This document shows, piece after piece, positions 1-11,297 of a DNA stretch of 64,000 bases (positions are counted from its first letter, which is position 1; every line of letters begins with the position of its first letter). The notes beneath the pieces were generated by a model that searched no databases, had not been told where the DNA came from, and saw only the letters and a list, made by a program, of their open reading frames with translations. The DNA comes from Musa acuminata AAA Group (taxonomy: Eukaryota > Streptophyta > Magnoliopsida > Zingiberales > Musaceae): positions 35,220,001 to 35,284,000 of the forward strand of contig NC_088342.1 in NCBI RefSeq assembly GCF_036884655.1, written 5' to 3'. A program made the position numbers and the translations under genes.

Positions 1-118
1 ATGGTTCTAATTCTCAAGTACTAAACGTGTACTAGTCTATGGCCGGGCCAGTACGAATTTGATCTATACTGGTGTACTATTACACGATATGCTGAAATGT
101 GGCATGGTAACCAAGAGA

Positions 119-180
119 TTAGAAGGAGGAGAAGGAAAAGAAGAGGTGGAGGAGGAGAGAGGAAGAGGAGGAGAAAGAGC
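119..180. repeat. purine-rich (GA) low-complexity tract
   Basis: The plus strand here is almost all A and G, with GAGGA and GGAGAA runs. It gives a Glu/Arg-rich reading on one strand and a Ser/Pro-rich reading on the other, neither of which resembles a known protein. The rest of 1-385 shows no gene I recognise. Confidence 0.6.
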
Positions 181-385
181 AGTAGTAGTACTGGGAGGTC
201 TAGCAGTGTTGTGTGGCATGCGAGTCATGAGAGCTTGTATATGTCTGATGAGAGCTAAAACCCTGGCTGACTTCCTCAAAAAGATCAGATTGGACAAGGA
301 GAAAAGCCCTGGTTTTCGTCATAGATGATTCCCTAAAGTAAATACTGTTTGATGGTATGTATTGATCCAAGCTGAATTAAGAATC

Positions 386-698
386 ATGATCCATACTAAG
401 GTATGCAATACAGTACCATACCGGTGTTTCGAGGTTGGCTCGGTATGATACGGTACCGGCGTATCGAGTGGTATATCAGGGCGTACCGAGCAGTACATCA
501 AGACTTACTGAGCGATTTTAAATATTTCTTTCTCTTACGGTAGCACTGTAGCACTAAGTACTGCTACAGTATACACTGTAGTACTGTAGCACGGTCCGTC
601 CGGTAGCGGATGGTCCGCGTACCGGTATACCGTCGGACCGGTATGTACCGCCCATACCGGGCGGTACCATTCGAAATTGCATACTATGATCCATACTA
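386..698. mobile_element. MITE-like non-autonomous insertion with 13-bp flanking direct repeats
   Basis: The 13-mer ATGATCCATACTA occurs at 386-398 and again at 686-698, exactly 300 bp apart. The 287 bp between them begin AGGTATGCAAT and end in the near inverse complement (ATTGCATACT), giving terminal inverted repeats of about 10 bp. The interior is full of self-complementary TACCGGTA- and GGTACC-type words and could fold back on itself. There is no coding capacity. A 13-bp duplication is longer than is typical of hAT (8) or Mutator (9-11) elements, so the superfamily is open. Confidence 0.6.
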
Positions 699-1515
699 TT
701 TTAAATGATTCGCTTCTCATGTTATCCTTTTCCAGAGTTACACTATATTGTTCACAAGTGAAACTTATTCTATCTTTTCTAGTAGCTTTATACACCCATC
801 AACATTCTCATCTTATCTACATAAACATTTTGTATCTTGTTTCAATTTTTTTTTAATCTGTGTATATGAAACATTCTTATTTTATAGACATAAACATCTG
901 TCAAAAAGGATTTTAAAAGTTCTATGTGCTCATCGGGTTCATTTTATGGACTGGTCCAATGCAAATGGTGAGAGACAGCTTTGGGATGTCCTGTTAGGGT
1001 GAGAGGTTGCTTCTAATTCCCCTTTCACAGAACATTCTCTTCTTATCTCTTGGCATAAACATTTTAAAACAAACATTGTCTTATAAAATTTTCTTAATCT
1101 AAAGAACACCCGGAGATCACATTGAACTCTTGAAGTCCCCTTTCCACTGTAACCATCCAGTTTTTACAATATCATGTTAACACAAATCATGTTAAAAAAT
1201 GATCTGTTAGATATTCTTCCTTCATCTTAATGTTACATGCTTAAGATTGATGATTTATAATCATGTGTGGTATTACTGTGTGTCATGCTACACATCTTGT
1301 CAACAGATAGGTTTATGTTGGATCTAGTCAAGAAGAGAAGGTAAAAATCTGGATGGTAGCAAAAAAAGGATGAGATGGTGAATCCCATCCACTATTATTC
1401 TTATTAAGGAACATAACATTTTTTTATGGTGAATTAAAACAATTGACCACTATTATTCTCATGGCTGTGGAGTACCAATCATAAGGCACTTACAAAGAAT
1501 GTTAGAACTAATCAT
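699..1515. other. AT-rich intergenic DNA, no recognised gene
   Basis: I see no conserved coding signature on either strand. The open stretch at 748-1002 (+) is short, has no recognisable motif and looks like chance. Confidence 0.5.
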
Positions 1516-1850
1516 CTTTTCTTCGTTAGCATCTGAGGCTTACCATGTGCAAGTTTTTCATTGTTTGATTATATCTGAGAGGATCAAATCGCTTCGCTAT
1601 TGGTTTCTGTCACTTCATCTATAGTTGAATCATAGAATGAGCTTTTGACAACTGCATAAAAACAAAAAATCATCTGTCCCGACTATTTGGGATTATCTAA
1701 ATTGTTCTTTACGCACCATTGTGCTTTGATTGGGGCAATGCCTTCAGTTAAATTTAGAGTACTCAAGTATCTTGTTATTGTTTTAATAAAATTTTGTTTA
1801 GTCTTCATCCACTTTTCTAACATCTTTAATTTTAATTGTTACCTCTCCAA
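1516..1850. repeat. dispersed repeat, copy 1
   Basis: This stretch matches 4925-5245 in the same orientation. Shared words include ATCTAAATTGTTCTTTA, CACCATTGTGCTTTGATT and GTCAAGTATCTTGTTATT-like strings, interrupted by small indels. It includes a CCCGACTATTTGGGATTA segment, reminiscent of short interspersed repeats common in plant genomes. Non-coding. Confidence 0.65.
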
Positions 1851-3829
1851 CTAGGGTATTTAGGTCTCCTTTGGACATGATCATACCATCTTAATGGCAT
1901 CCCATCATCTTTTGTTTGAGTGACACATCATTGTTGGCTTTGTAAACATTTCTTATACAATCTTGTCTGATAACCCCACGCTCGCATCTCAACATCCTTA
2001 TTTTAGTAACACCAACTTTTCATAGCTTGATATTTTATACCATAATGTATGACTAGTGTTACACCTTTTTATTAATTTGTTTACTGCACATTTTTATTAA
2101 ATTGTTTGAACCAAGAGTCACACGATGCACATATAACTCTTGATATCCTTTTTCACTATAATCATCCTTCTTTAACTTTGTGAATGAGTCTTCATTGATC
2201 TCTTCTTCCTATCGAATAATAGAAAAAGAATATAACTTAATTTTTTGTTTCTCTAACATAACCATACTCTCAAATCTGCTTTGGACATTACTAAAGTTAT
2301 ATTTCATGTATTTGACTGTAGTCCTACACTCCTACTTGATCTAAATTCTTTAGTTCTAATGTTTGTATCTATCACTTAAACTTCTAATGAAACTGCTTGA
2401 TTATAAATTATGACAGAATTAACATCAATTTTACAATGATAGAATTGTGTTTCAACTTTCAAAGTAAAACACCTAAATATTTGCACGTAACTCCTAGTAT
2501 GTTTGTTGATGAAACTTGGCATTGTATTTAAGGTTAAATCATGGTAAATTCGCAAAGGGTGAACCTAGAGCTTGAGGCTCCTGTCAATATATTATGTGGA
2601 TAGGGTCAATCTATGCAGCCTTACATTTATATTAAGAGAGTTGGTTTTCAATCCCATATTGCAAAGGTATGAAGGGTAACCCTTAAATAAATTCACTTAA
2701 ATTAAGGATTAAAATCTCATCCTATGTCAATGTTGGTCCTCAATCGGGCAGTATGCACCCATCCCATGTGTCAATGTTGATCAATACTGACAGGTATGAG
2801 TTGTGTTGCTTGATTTTAATCGAATCATTTCTTAGCCAATTTTTGATTAAAAAATATTTTTGCTAAATTTTGCATCAATAAGTCAAGTAAAATATATTTT
2901 TATAATCTATTGCATACCATATATGACAAAAAACCTATGTAAGCATATATTCATGAATTCAATGTCATACATTGTGATTGACCTACTGCCACCAGAAAGG
3001 ATCTATGTTTCAATGGGAGTGGTTCTAGGTCCTCAAATTACTTGGTTGTAGATCAATATTTTAATTTTGAAGAACCAATGCATGAAAATGTATCAATGAC
3101 TTCTTATGATGATACAGTGTTATTGACGGAGGTAGTAATAGTTATAGTTATGTTCTGATTGTCATCAATCACATTGTAATTGTTGTAGTAGACTATTGAG
3201 GGAAGAATGATTGCCACAAATACAATTGCGCCAGTTGTAGAGCAGTAGAACTACAGATATCACCCCTATACTAGAACTGCGAGCCTTTTGAAATATCAAA
3301 TTTTGAGAAAAATGACCAACTATCATCATGATATTGTTGCTACTAGTGCGAAGATTGTGACAATAAGGAACTGCTATATGACACATTATCATGTAAGTTC
3401 TTTATCATCTCCTTGAAGTCGTCACTTGCCCTTGTTCTTTTATTTCGATTGTAAACAAATCGGGTGGATCCTTGTTTTATGATCATCATCTTGGGTAGTA
3501 TGGGTGAAATACTATTTTCCTTTTCATGCTCTACATGTGGTGGGAAAGTAAGATCCTTGATTTTCGCCATTTTCATCAGTAAATACATTATCTACCTCAC
3601 TATCATCTCTCCATGGATATGCCAAATTGCAAAACTTGATGCAGATGTCTTGTTTTTTGTTTCTGAGAGAAAAAGGAAAAACTATGCATTAAGCATCAAA
3701 ATAAGAAAGTACAGATGAAGTAGAGAGAGGGATGGATCCCTGAGCTCTCCAAAAATTAGAGAGACCACAAAGCCCTCCCTATGTTGGTGTGAAAGTGAGT
3801 CTCAGAGTTGAGGTTGCGAAGGATGTGAG
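1851..3829. other. AT-rich intergenic DNA, no recognised gene
   Basis: Only short open frames without recognisable motifs are present (for example 2860-3051 + and 3464-3718 +). The stretch to about 2330 may be a worn continuation of the dispersed repeat that begins at 1516, but I cannot delimit it. Confidence 0.45.
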
Positions 3830-4315
3830 AAATTAAAGAGACAATCAGTCTGTGCAAAACTTAAATGGCCTCCTCGATAACAAGTGGACACTTTCATCCC
3901 AACACAAAATTGATTACATTAGCTGCATTAGTAAGGATTACAAAATTGGGTTAAACCATCAGCTTAAGCAAAGCGAAGGCCTCTAAAAAGAGCTAAAGAT
4001 TCAGCCATAGTAGGGGACGAAGCTTGACAAGGTTGGCAGCCAGCAGCTAGGATACTGTGCTGGAAATCTATTAAAACAAAACGAACCCCTGCAAAACCTT
4101 GAGTGCAATTGTAAGAACCATCGCAAAATAGGGTTTAGTAGAAGTAAGGCAATTTTGGGGGAAATAGATAGCCGATTTATGGAGATTAACCTTTAAGTTG
4201 GCAAGCTTAACGTAGGTGCCAAAGTGTCTAACAATATTCAGGTAGGATTTTCGATTGGTCCTAATCGCAAGTGACAAGTCATCAGCAAAGAGAACGTGAG
4301 AACCGTTTGATGCCC
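3830..4315 (-). pseudogene. LINE fragment: reverse transcriptase end joined to RNase H
   Basis: Read on the minus strand, about 4310-4130 encodes the LFADD active-site motif of a non-LTR retrotransposon reverse transcriptase. It is followed by the 'KLANLKVNLHKSAIYF' type block that comes after the catalytic loop in LINE RTs. After a frame change, 4120-3970 encodes an RNase H start (CDGSYNCTQG, then GVRFVLID, then TMAESLALFRGL). In an intact element hundreds of residues of RT thumb and zf-RVT separate these two blocks, so an internal deletion has fused them. Stops and frame changes show that it is dead. Confidence 0.75.
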
Positions 4316-4924
4316 TTTAGGTTTAAAGGGATAATTTACCTCGATGACATTCATCAATCCCATTCAACATGTCAACTGAATGCAATAGACAAACTTATTG
4401 CGTTGATGGTCGCACGATTAGGATTGATATGCTATGCCACATTTCATGGATGATGACTTCTTATAGCCCAACCACAGCTTGACTTTTGACCTACTCGTAG
4501 GAGATGGTCTCATCCTGACATGTGTTGCTATCCAACTAAGATGTGCTTGTATGCTTATCACCTATTGATCGATCTTCTTGAAATTTGTGTCATTATCATG
4601 CACCACCTAAACTATATAGTGTTACAATCTTATCCACCACAGTCTATGTCGAACCCTGAATATACAATGCATCATAATCTAGTCTAATGCATCTACTTAT
4701 GGAAGATGATAGTTATATTAAAATAAACTAGAATGTTATTGATGCTCATCTTGGTAGGGTTGGATTAGTTCTACATGAGGATCACACTGTATATATCTGA
4801 TTGCTCCTTGGGTAACTTGATCCAATCTTGATTTCCTTGACCTTCTCATCAGGATAAGATAACAAATTTTATAAGGAGTAGTAGGTTCTATTCTTGGTCC
4901 ATGTTTTTTTCCTCATCTTGGCTA
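4316..4924. other. no recognised feature
   Basis: AT-rich sequence between the LINE fragment and the second copy of the dispersed repeat. The only open frame (4271-4453 +) runs antisense into the LINE and looks spurious. Confidence 0.4.
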
Positions 4925-5245
4925 AGCAGCCATCTTTTTTTCCGTTAACATCTAAGGCTAACCATGTGAAACCAGTTCATTGTTTGATTATGTTTGAGAG
5001 GATCAAATCTCCTCTGTTGGTTTCTCTTCACCTTTAGCTGAACCATAGACTGAGACAACTACATGAAAACAAAAATTCATTATCTAAATTGTTCTTTATG
5101 CACCATTGTGCTTTGATTACGACAATGCCTTTAGTTAAATTTAGTGTAGTCAAGTATCTTGTTATTGGTTTTACTTTTTAATAAAATTTTATTAGGCCTT
5201 CACCTGATTTTCTAACACCACTAATTTTAATTGATTTCTCCACTA
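4925..5245. repeat. dispersed repeat, copy 2
   Basis: Second copy of the repeat at 1516-1850, same orientation, with indels (including loss of the CCCGACTATTTGG segment). The two copies lie about 3.4 kb apart and flank the LINE fragment. Confidence 0.65.
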
Positions 5246-5660
5246 ATTTTAATTTAGAGTAATCCATGTTTCTTACCTCTTGTGTGCCAGTCCCATACTG
5301 GTACTGACTTGGATTGATATGGGACCAAGCTGTACTGATGTACCAACCTCTGTATGGATCGAATTTTGGAAATAGCCTAACATAAGCTGAAAATTTCAGG
5401 GGTTCGTTTCTCTCCTTTTTTGGTTATTTTAATCAAATTAGATAATTCTAAACATAATTTAGACTATAAAATAAATAAATGAGATGCAAAACGAAGGCAT
5501 ATACCGCCTTGGACTTGTACTAGTATGAGCTAGGACCGATATGGGTCCGGTACCCAAGATCAAGCCTAGATTATATAGATCTAAGCTAAATCCATTAGGA
5601 TCTATACTAGATCTAGGTCTACCCCTCATGGTTCTAGTTTTGACTAACCAAAATATAGAG
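5246..5660. repeat. possible decayed relatives of the GGTACC-rich insertion
   Basis: Around 5285-5365 and 5505-5560 there are CCCATACTGGTACTGAC- and GATATGGGTCCGGTACCC-like strings in the style of the element at 386-698. No terminal repeats could be found. Low confidence; the remainder is featureless. Confidence 0.3.
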
Positions 5661-5840
5661 ATTATATTAAGGCCTAAATTACGTCTAAACTTTGAAATTT
5701 AAACCAAGCATGCAAGAATAAACATAGACTCTAACCTAATTGTATCCACCAAATCTAGATATTACATTAAGCCCTAAACTAGGTCTAAACTTTGAAATTT
5801 AGTTCTGGTATGCAAGAATAAGCATAAACTCTAACCTAAA
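5661..5840. repeat. 80-bp direct repeat with 100-bp period
   Basis: 5661-5740 and 5761-5840 are two diverged copies of one 80-bp unit (ATTATATTAAGGCCTAAATT.. versus ATTACATTAAGCCCTAAACT.., both ending CTCTAACCTAA). The offset is exactly 100 bp. Non-coding. Confidence 0.7.
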
Positions 5841-6429
5841 TACATGTTAAAAATTTGAGACTAGGTCCGGAATAATCATAAATTGAAGGAAAATGGACTA
5901 GATTATGATTTTCTACTTCTCTTCATGTGGAAATCAACATTCTCTAATGATCTTCAAATAGTTTGGAAGGGAGTTAGGAGATAATAAGTGAATTTTGGGA
6001 GAGATCAAAGATAAAAAAAGAGGGCAATGAAGAGATAGTGAGAGTGTGAGGGGAAAGAATGGGGTGTATGGGGGCTTTCTATGGCCCCCACAAAGGGCAC
6101 AACGGCTACACATGGCTGATTGCATAGCCTAACCCACCATGTTAGCTTATCATCTAGTACAGGGCCTAAACCTCACTTTTGATGCAGCAATTCTAAGTAG
6201 TTTAGCAGTTGTATCTCACTTTTGATATTCGTTTTTTTACAAGAATGAAAGAAAGGAGTCTTAAAATAAAGATGGATACAATTTACAAAGGGTCAACCTC
6301 CACCACACCAAAGGTGTGCGGGGCATCACAAGCATCCATCGAAGGAGGCCACTCCCATATTTAGAGATGTAATCAAGTCATACAGAGGACCCATGAGAAT
6401 CATACTAGTCTGACATATTTCCTCTTATC
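5841..6429. other. no recognised gene
   Basis: AT-rich with a short Ser/Leu-rich open frame at 5934-6125 (-) that looks spurious. The string CTCACTTTTGAT occurs at about 6173 and 6217 and again three times near 9836-9895, so some flanking repeat material may be shared around the hAT/LINE block. Confidence 0.4.
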
Positions 6430-8640
6430 CACCGGTGTTTTTAAAAGGTGCTTGAGTGAGGTGAGACCCGAGTGCGTTGCACAAGGTCCGGGTGACATGC
6501 TTCACTGAATCGCCACTTGGGCGCCTTGGGCTAGCGCTCGATCGAATCCCACGAGTTGAACCAGATTGTGGACTCTAGTTCGATTTAGTAGTAAATTGGT
6601 TCAATCGAGCCAACTAAGTCCAACAGTAAACACATCCACCCTCCCCTCCATGTCGACAAATCCCTAAGTCGTCTATCGTCAACGTAAAGGTTCGAATCAT
6701 TCTCCTCTGTTGTTGCCTTCGTGTGTAGCTCCCTCGGCTATCGAGGGATAGGTCCACTACTTCCTCAGTTGTCGACGGACAGATCGAAAGCTTCCTTCGC
6801 CCCCGACACCATAGTTTGTAGCTTCCTTCGTTGCCGCTGTTGCCGTCCGAAGGTTCCTCCATCGCCACCGCCCTCTTTCTTCCCCACCTCTATTCTATTC
6901 CGGTGACTCCTCAAACCATAGCTTAGGTTAAAACTATTAATCTATTAATCTGTTATTAGTCCCTATTTACTATTTAGAATTGTTACTAGGTTTTAGGAAT
7001 AATGGCTAGTGTATTAAGTAATTCAGAAGCTTCATAAAAAATCTCAAGAAAAGATCTTGGTTGGAAATATAATTATCTAAAGGATCCTAAAGATCCTAAT
7101 GTGGTGACTTGTATCTTTTGTGAGAGGACTACTAAAGGTGACATTTTCCGTGCAAAGCAACATTAAGTAGGGAGCTTCAGTTCAAGAATGCATTAGCAAG
7201 CATTGTCCACCTAATGTAAAAGAAGAGTTGTTGATTTATACAACTTAGAAAAAGACACAGAAACGAGTCTTATGGGATTTTACCTAAGGATCATGTTCAC
7301 CAAATTGGAGGAAGATCATTCGGAACTGTTAATGCCAATGGGAAAAGAGTATTTGATAGAAAAAAGAAAAGTAGGGATTGCTAAGAATGCTAAAGGGACC
7401 AATGAACTTGCACACACATATATATATATATATTAAAGATCACAAAAGCAACAAAGTCAAACATGAGCAAAAGTAAGACAAACAAATATAAGTGATGCTT
7501 GTGATCAGGAAATAAGGGAAAGAACAATTCAACACATTGTTTGCTTCTTCTATCAGGCTGGAATTCCCCTTAATGCTTGTTGTTGGATAGTTTTAAAAAG
7601 ATAATTGGATATATTGGAAGATATGGTAGGGGATTGAAACCTCTAAATTATCATGAGTTGCGAGTTTCATTAATAAAGAAATAATTAGATTATACAAATG
7701 ATTTGTTGAAAGACTATAAAAAATCATGAGCAAAGCATGATTGCTTTATTATGACAGATGCTTGGGGCCAATAGGAGATACAGAAATATAAATAATTTTA
7801 TGATCACTTGTTCTTTAGGAACCATGTTTATTAAGTCAATAGATACATCTTCTTTAATGAAATATAGAGAAAAGATATATGAGTTGCTTGACAAGTTTGT
7901 AAAAGAAATTAGTCAGCAAAATGTCATCCAAGTTTTAACTGACAATGGAAGTAACTATGTTTTAGTTGATAAGATTTATCTTTTAAATTTTTTAAAATTT
8001 TAGTTACTCCATGTCACCAATTTGAATGACTAGTGTACAATGTGACTTAAATCTTATCAATTTTATTATAATTTGTCTTAGGTAAATTACTTCAAGCAAA
8101 ATGGCAATACTTGTACTCCATGCGTAACACATTGCTTTGATCTAATACTGGAGGATATTAAAAAGATTCCTAACTTCAAGAAGACTTTATAAAAAACAAT
8201 ATTTGTCAATAGATTTCTCTATAATCATATTGAGACTTTAAATATAATGAGAGGATTGATAAGAAGCAAGAAATTGGTGAGTATGGTGTCACCCGATTTG
8301 TTACTTCTTGACATTACAAAGCGTATATCGTCAAAAACACAACCTGAGAAGCATGTTTATCTTAGAGAAATGGGTGACAAGCAAATGGGCAAAAAAAGTG
8401 AAATGTAAGAGGTCCAGTGATATCATTTTAATGTCATTCTTTTTTGGAATCATATAATTTATACATTCAAGGTAATAGGTCCTCTTGTTTGAGTCTTTCG
8501 GTTGACAAGTAATGAAAAAAAGCCTACAATGAGATATATTTATGAGGCTATGGATAGAGCCAAGAAAATGATTCAAGATTCTTTTAGTGAAAATAAAGAG
8601 AAGTATAAGGATATATTTGTAATCATTGACAAAAAATGGG
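6430..8640 (+). pseudogene. decayed hAT-superfamily transposase gene (BED finger, DUF659-type core)
   Basis: An ATG at 7002 opens a reading that, with stops and frame changes, shows a BED-type zinc finger (about 7050-7165: DLGWKYNYL.., then CIFC and a Lys-Gln-His). It continues with FYQAGIPLNA (about 7545-7575), GRGLKPLNYHELRVSLIKK (about 7625-7680), GTMFIKSIDTSSL and NVIQVLTDNGSNYVL (7820-7965, the transposase acidic region). Finally RYIYEAMDRAKKMI.. ends in IIDKKW at about 8637. These blocks appear in the order known for plant hAT proteins. A GC-rich leader (6440-6600) with GGCGCCTTGGGC-like strings may be the element's 5' end. The C-terminal dimerisation domain is missing because LINE sequence begins at 8640. 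A short TA run lies at about 7410-7432. Confidence 0.8.
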
Positions 8641-9860
8641 GTGGCAAGATCTTCTCCTCGGACTTACCCAGATGGATGAGGAAGTCGATTGGCTTGTTAG
8701 CTTCTCGATGGATGAAAAGGAATTCCAAAATCTCGAAGCTCTCTCGAATAGCATGAATATACTCTAAAGTAATCCAGCAACACCATGGCATACTATAGCG
8801 ATCGTTGAGGATATCCATTGCGACTTGTGAATCAGACCAAAGATGGACCAAATAAAAGTTTCGTCTTCTAGCTTCAAAAAGGTCGAGGAGGATAGTTTGT
8901 AATTCATGTAGTAGAATAATACCTTCCTTTAATCTACCTTTTGCCACAGCAAAAAGGGGGATTATAAAATGGTCTCGGAAAACACATCCCAACCCAACCA
9001 TGGAAGTGAAGAGTATTTATGGCAATAATACCCTTTGCGGGAGGGGTCCAGTGGTGCTATGTAGACTTGGGAGTTGCGAAGTTTGGACATAGATTCCAAT
9101 TAGCAGCAATGACCTCTAGTCGATGCGGTGTCTGCTACAGTTGTGGATTCGTTTTGCATTCTTCTGCTCACATCTTGCACAATGGCTGAGATAATGACAT
9201 TTGGAGATTTTGGGTGCTTGACTTAAAACTACAGTTCCTCTCAGCCCAGATATGATATATGGTAGTTATGAAAGATAGTTTCCCGATTAGACTTATGAAA
9301 CTCTCGTTGTTTCAATGACTGCATACCCATGTCAATTCTGCATTCCACCCTTGTGACGAGTGGGATAGGTTGCATCAGCTCAAAATGCCTCCCTACACTC
9401 ATGATGAAAAAGTGCAATTAAAGATTAAGTTGACAGTTTCATCTCCTTGACCACATAAGTAGGAGGAATTGGTGCAGATTCCCCACTTTATCAATCTATC
9501 CAAAGTGCTCAACCTGTTATGAAGGAATGTCATGGTATGTTGCCCTTAAACCAGACAAGATTACTCCATGCAACCATATTTGAAGGCACATCCATAGCTG
9601 TGTAAGCTAATTTAAGTGTAAAAACATCGGAAATTGAAGGCTTCCACACCACACAATCATTTCGAGAATGGGGGAAAGTGGTAATTGTCAAGAAGAGCAT
9701 CCCAAACGGGGATTAAAGCTGGTGAGTGGTGACTAACAACGCATACTCCATCCTTGCAAATTTCAGAAACTTTGGCTAAAAGGTTAGTGAAAATTTCATA
9801 ATCAATATAGTCCCTAATAACAGGTTTTAGAAATCTCGCTTTTGATATGCTCAAGGGTTA
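8641..9860 (-). pseudogene. LINE 3' fragment (zf-RVT and RNase H region)
   Basis: On the minus strand, about 9660-9600 reads DCVVWKPSISDVFTLKLAY, the zf-RVT block that follows LINE reverse transcriptases. From 9001 down to 8640 an unbroken stretch encodes an RNase H-like domain: GLGCVFRDH, then LHELQTILLDLFEA, LWSDSQVAMDIL, and HREANKPIDFLIHLG. The segment 9850-9660 upstream also reads openly. The middle (9600-9005) has stops. The left edge abuts the hAT reading directly, so this LINE copy probably truncates the transposase gene. No poly(A) tail is evident at the left edge. Confidence 0.75.
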
Positions 9861-10109
9861 GTGGAAATCTCACTTTTGATATGCTCACTTTTGATGTGGT
9901 CAACTGAACAGAGGGATTTTCTTGTTACAATCTCGTGACTTATTTTTCTGAAGAATTTCGTGTAAGTTTCAGAGATGAAATTAGCATTTAATTCTTAAGC
10001 TTTAATATTTCTCTTTCTATATGTATTTCTGTCAATCCATTTAAGAAATGGCTTTTCCATTAATTATTTCATTCATGCTTCTAAAGTACTTGCACATATT
10101 ATTAGACAG
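9861..10109 (+). other. probable intron or upstream flank of the exchanger exon
   Basis: AT-rich sequence ending ATTATTAGACAG, a plausible 3' splice site directly before the open stretch at 10110. The frame of the exchanger stays open back to 9999, but the residues before 10110 do not look like exchanger sequence. Confidence 0.45.
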
Positions 10110-10865
10110 GTAACACAAATATGGGCAGTTCCAGTTTCAACTCTTTTGAAGCTCACTGTCCCATCACCTTCTGAATGGAGCAGATTTTACATTTCAGCTA
10201 ACATTGGCTTGTGCCCCGTCATTCTTCTATACTCTTTGAGCTCCTTCATTGCCTTGGATAGGCAAATTGTGTTCCTAATCCCTCAAATCCGTTTACCAAT
10301 ATGGTCTGTTGTTGTCCTCACAAGCTTTTCTCTTGCGCTGGTTCACTTCATTTTTGAGAGGGACCCTCCAGAAAAAGATTGCATTTCAGGTACTTTAGTT
10401 GCCTTCATGATGAGTGTGTTTTGGATCTCAACCATGGCAGGGGAACTATTGAACTGTTTGGAAACAATAGGAATCATAACGAAATTGCCCCCTGCAATTC
10501 TTGGGTTGACAGTGCTGGCATGGGGAAACTCAGTAGGTGACCTTGTTGCTGATGTGGCTTTGGCAAAGGCAGGTCAGCCGGCTATGGCAATGGCAGGCTG
10601 CTTTGCTGGTCCCATGTTTAACATGCTGGTCGGTCTGGGAACTGCAATGGTGATTGAGACAGCCAGCGTTTACCCAGTAGCTTATGAGCTCCGCTTCCAT
10701 GTTGGCATTGTGATTGCTTTTGTGTTTCTTCTACTGAGCTTGATGGGCTCTCTGCTGGTGGTGACTTGGTTCAGATTTCGGGTGCCTAGGTTCTGGGGCT
10801 TTTGCCTTGTTGGCCTCTACCTTCTTTTCACTGTCATGAGCATAGCAATTGCAAGGTTTTCATGA
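10110..10865 (+). CDS. cation/calcium exchanger (CCX family), C-terminal half, partial
   Basis: Membrane antiporter of the CaCA superfamily. Plant CCX proteins exchange cations such as Ca2+, Na+ or K+ across endomembranes or the plasma membrane. The reading from about 10110 to the TGA at 10863 encodes roughly 250 residues with about seven hydrophobic segments. Counting from Lys/Leu at 10146, it contains the alpha-2 repeat LAWGNSVGDLVAD at residues 124-136, followed by a second helix (AGCFAGPMFNMLVGLG) that normally completes the ion-binding pore. Before it come EWSRFYISANIGLCP and a WISTMAGELLN segment. Full CCX proteins have about 550-650 residues, so the N-terminal half with the alpha-1 repeat is missing. 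The codon at 10146 is TTG, not ATG, and the sequence looks like a last exon starting after an AG at 10108-10109. No alpha-1 half was found in 1-10000. It is either a gene whose 5' exon lies beyond the window or a truncated copy. The preserved frame argues for recent or present function. Confidence 0.85.
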   Translation, partial: VTQIWAVPVSTLLKLTVPSPSEWSRFYISANIGLCPVILLYSLSSFIALDRQIVFLIPQIRLPIWSVVVLTSFSLALVHFIFERDPPEKDCISGTLVAFMMSVFWISTMAGELLNCLETIGIITKLPPAILGLTVLAWGNSVGDLVADVALAKAGQPAMAMAGCFAGPMFNMLVGLGTAMVIETASVYPVAYELRFHVGIVIAFVFLLLSLMGSLLVVTWFRFRVPRFWGFCLVGLYLLFTVMSIAIARFS

Positions 10866-11155
10866 TGAAGGGATCTCACAGTAGTTTAGTTTTCGATGTC
10901 AGATAAACGAATTTGCCAGTGGATGGATGCTATTATTGTGGCCGAAAAGTTGCAAGATGCACTACCCTAATTTGTTATCAGTCACGTTCTGGCATCAGCA
11001 TGTGTTCAGTTGCAACATAATCTCGGTCACCACATAATCAGCACGAAGCAGGCAGTAAGCTTGATGAGGATGCTATTTAGAGATGTAATATTTTTGTTCT
11101 CCAGTGTTTCTTTTTTCTTTTCTCCAGGATCACAACACTCTGCTCTTATTGTTTG

Positions 11156-11163
<8 letters not shown>
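10866..11163 (+). other. 3' flank / probable 3' UTR of the exchanger
   Basis: AT-rich sequence after the stop codon with no further coding signature. T-rich runs such as TTTTTGTTCTCC near 11091 would suit a 3' processing region, but no single poly(A) signal can be assigned. Confidence 0.4.
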
Positions 11164-11187
<24 letters not shown>

Positions 11188-11252
11188 TCCTCTATGCTTG
11201 AATTCTGATACAGTTGAGAAATTAATTAAGCAAGTCTGAATCCTTAAAAGGA

Positions 11253-11295
<43 letters not shown>
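11164..11295. repeat. two (TA)n microsatellites
   Basis: Alternating A/T runs at about 11164-11187 (some 12 units) and 11254-11295 (some 20 units), separated by about 66 bp of ordinary sequence. Confidence 0.9.

Positions 11296-11297
<2 letters not shown>

Noticed and set aside
748..1002. 84-codon plus-strand open stretch as a possible 5' exon of the exchanger
   Set aside because: No hydrophobic alpha-1 repeat or GNxxxD-type motif; cannot be linked to the exchanger.
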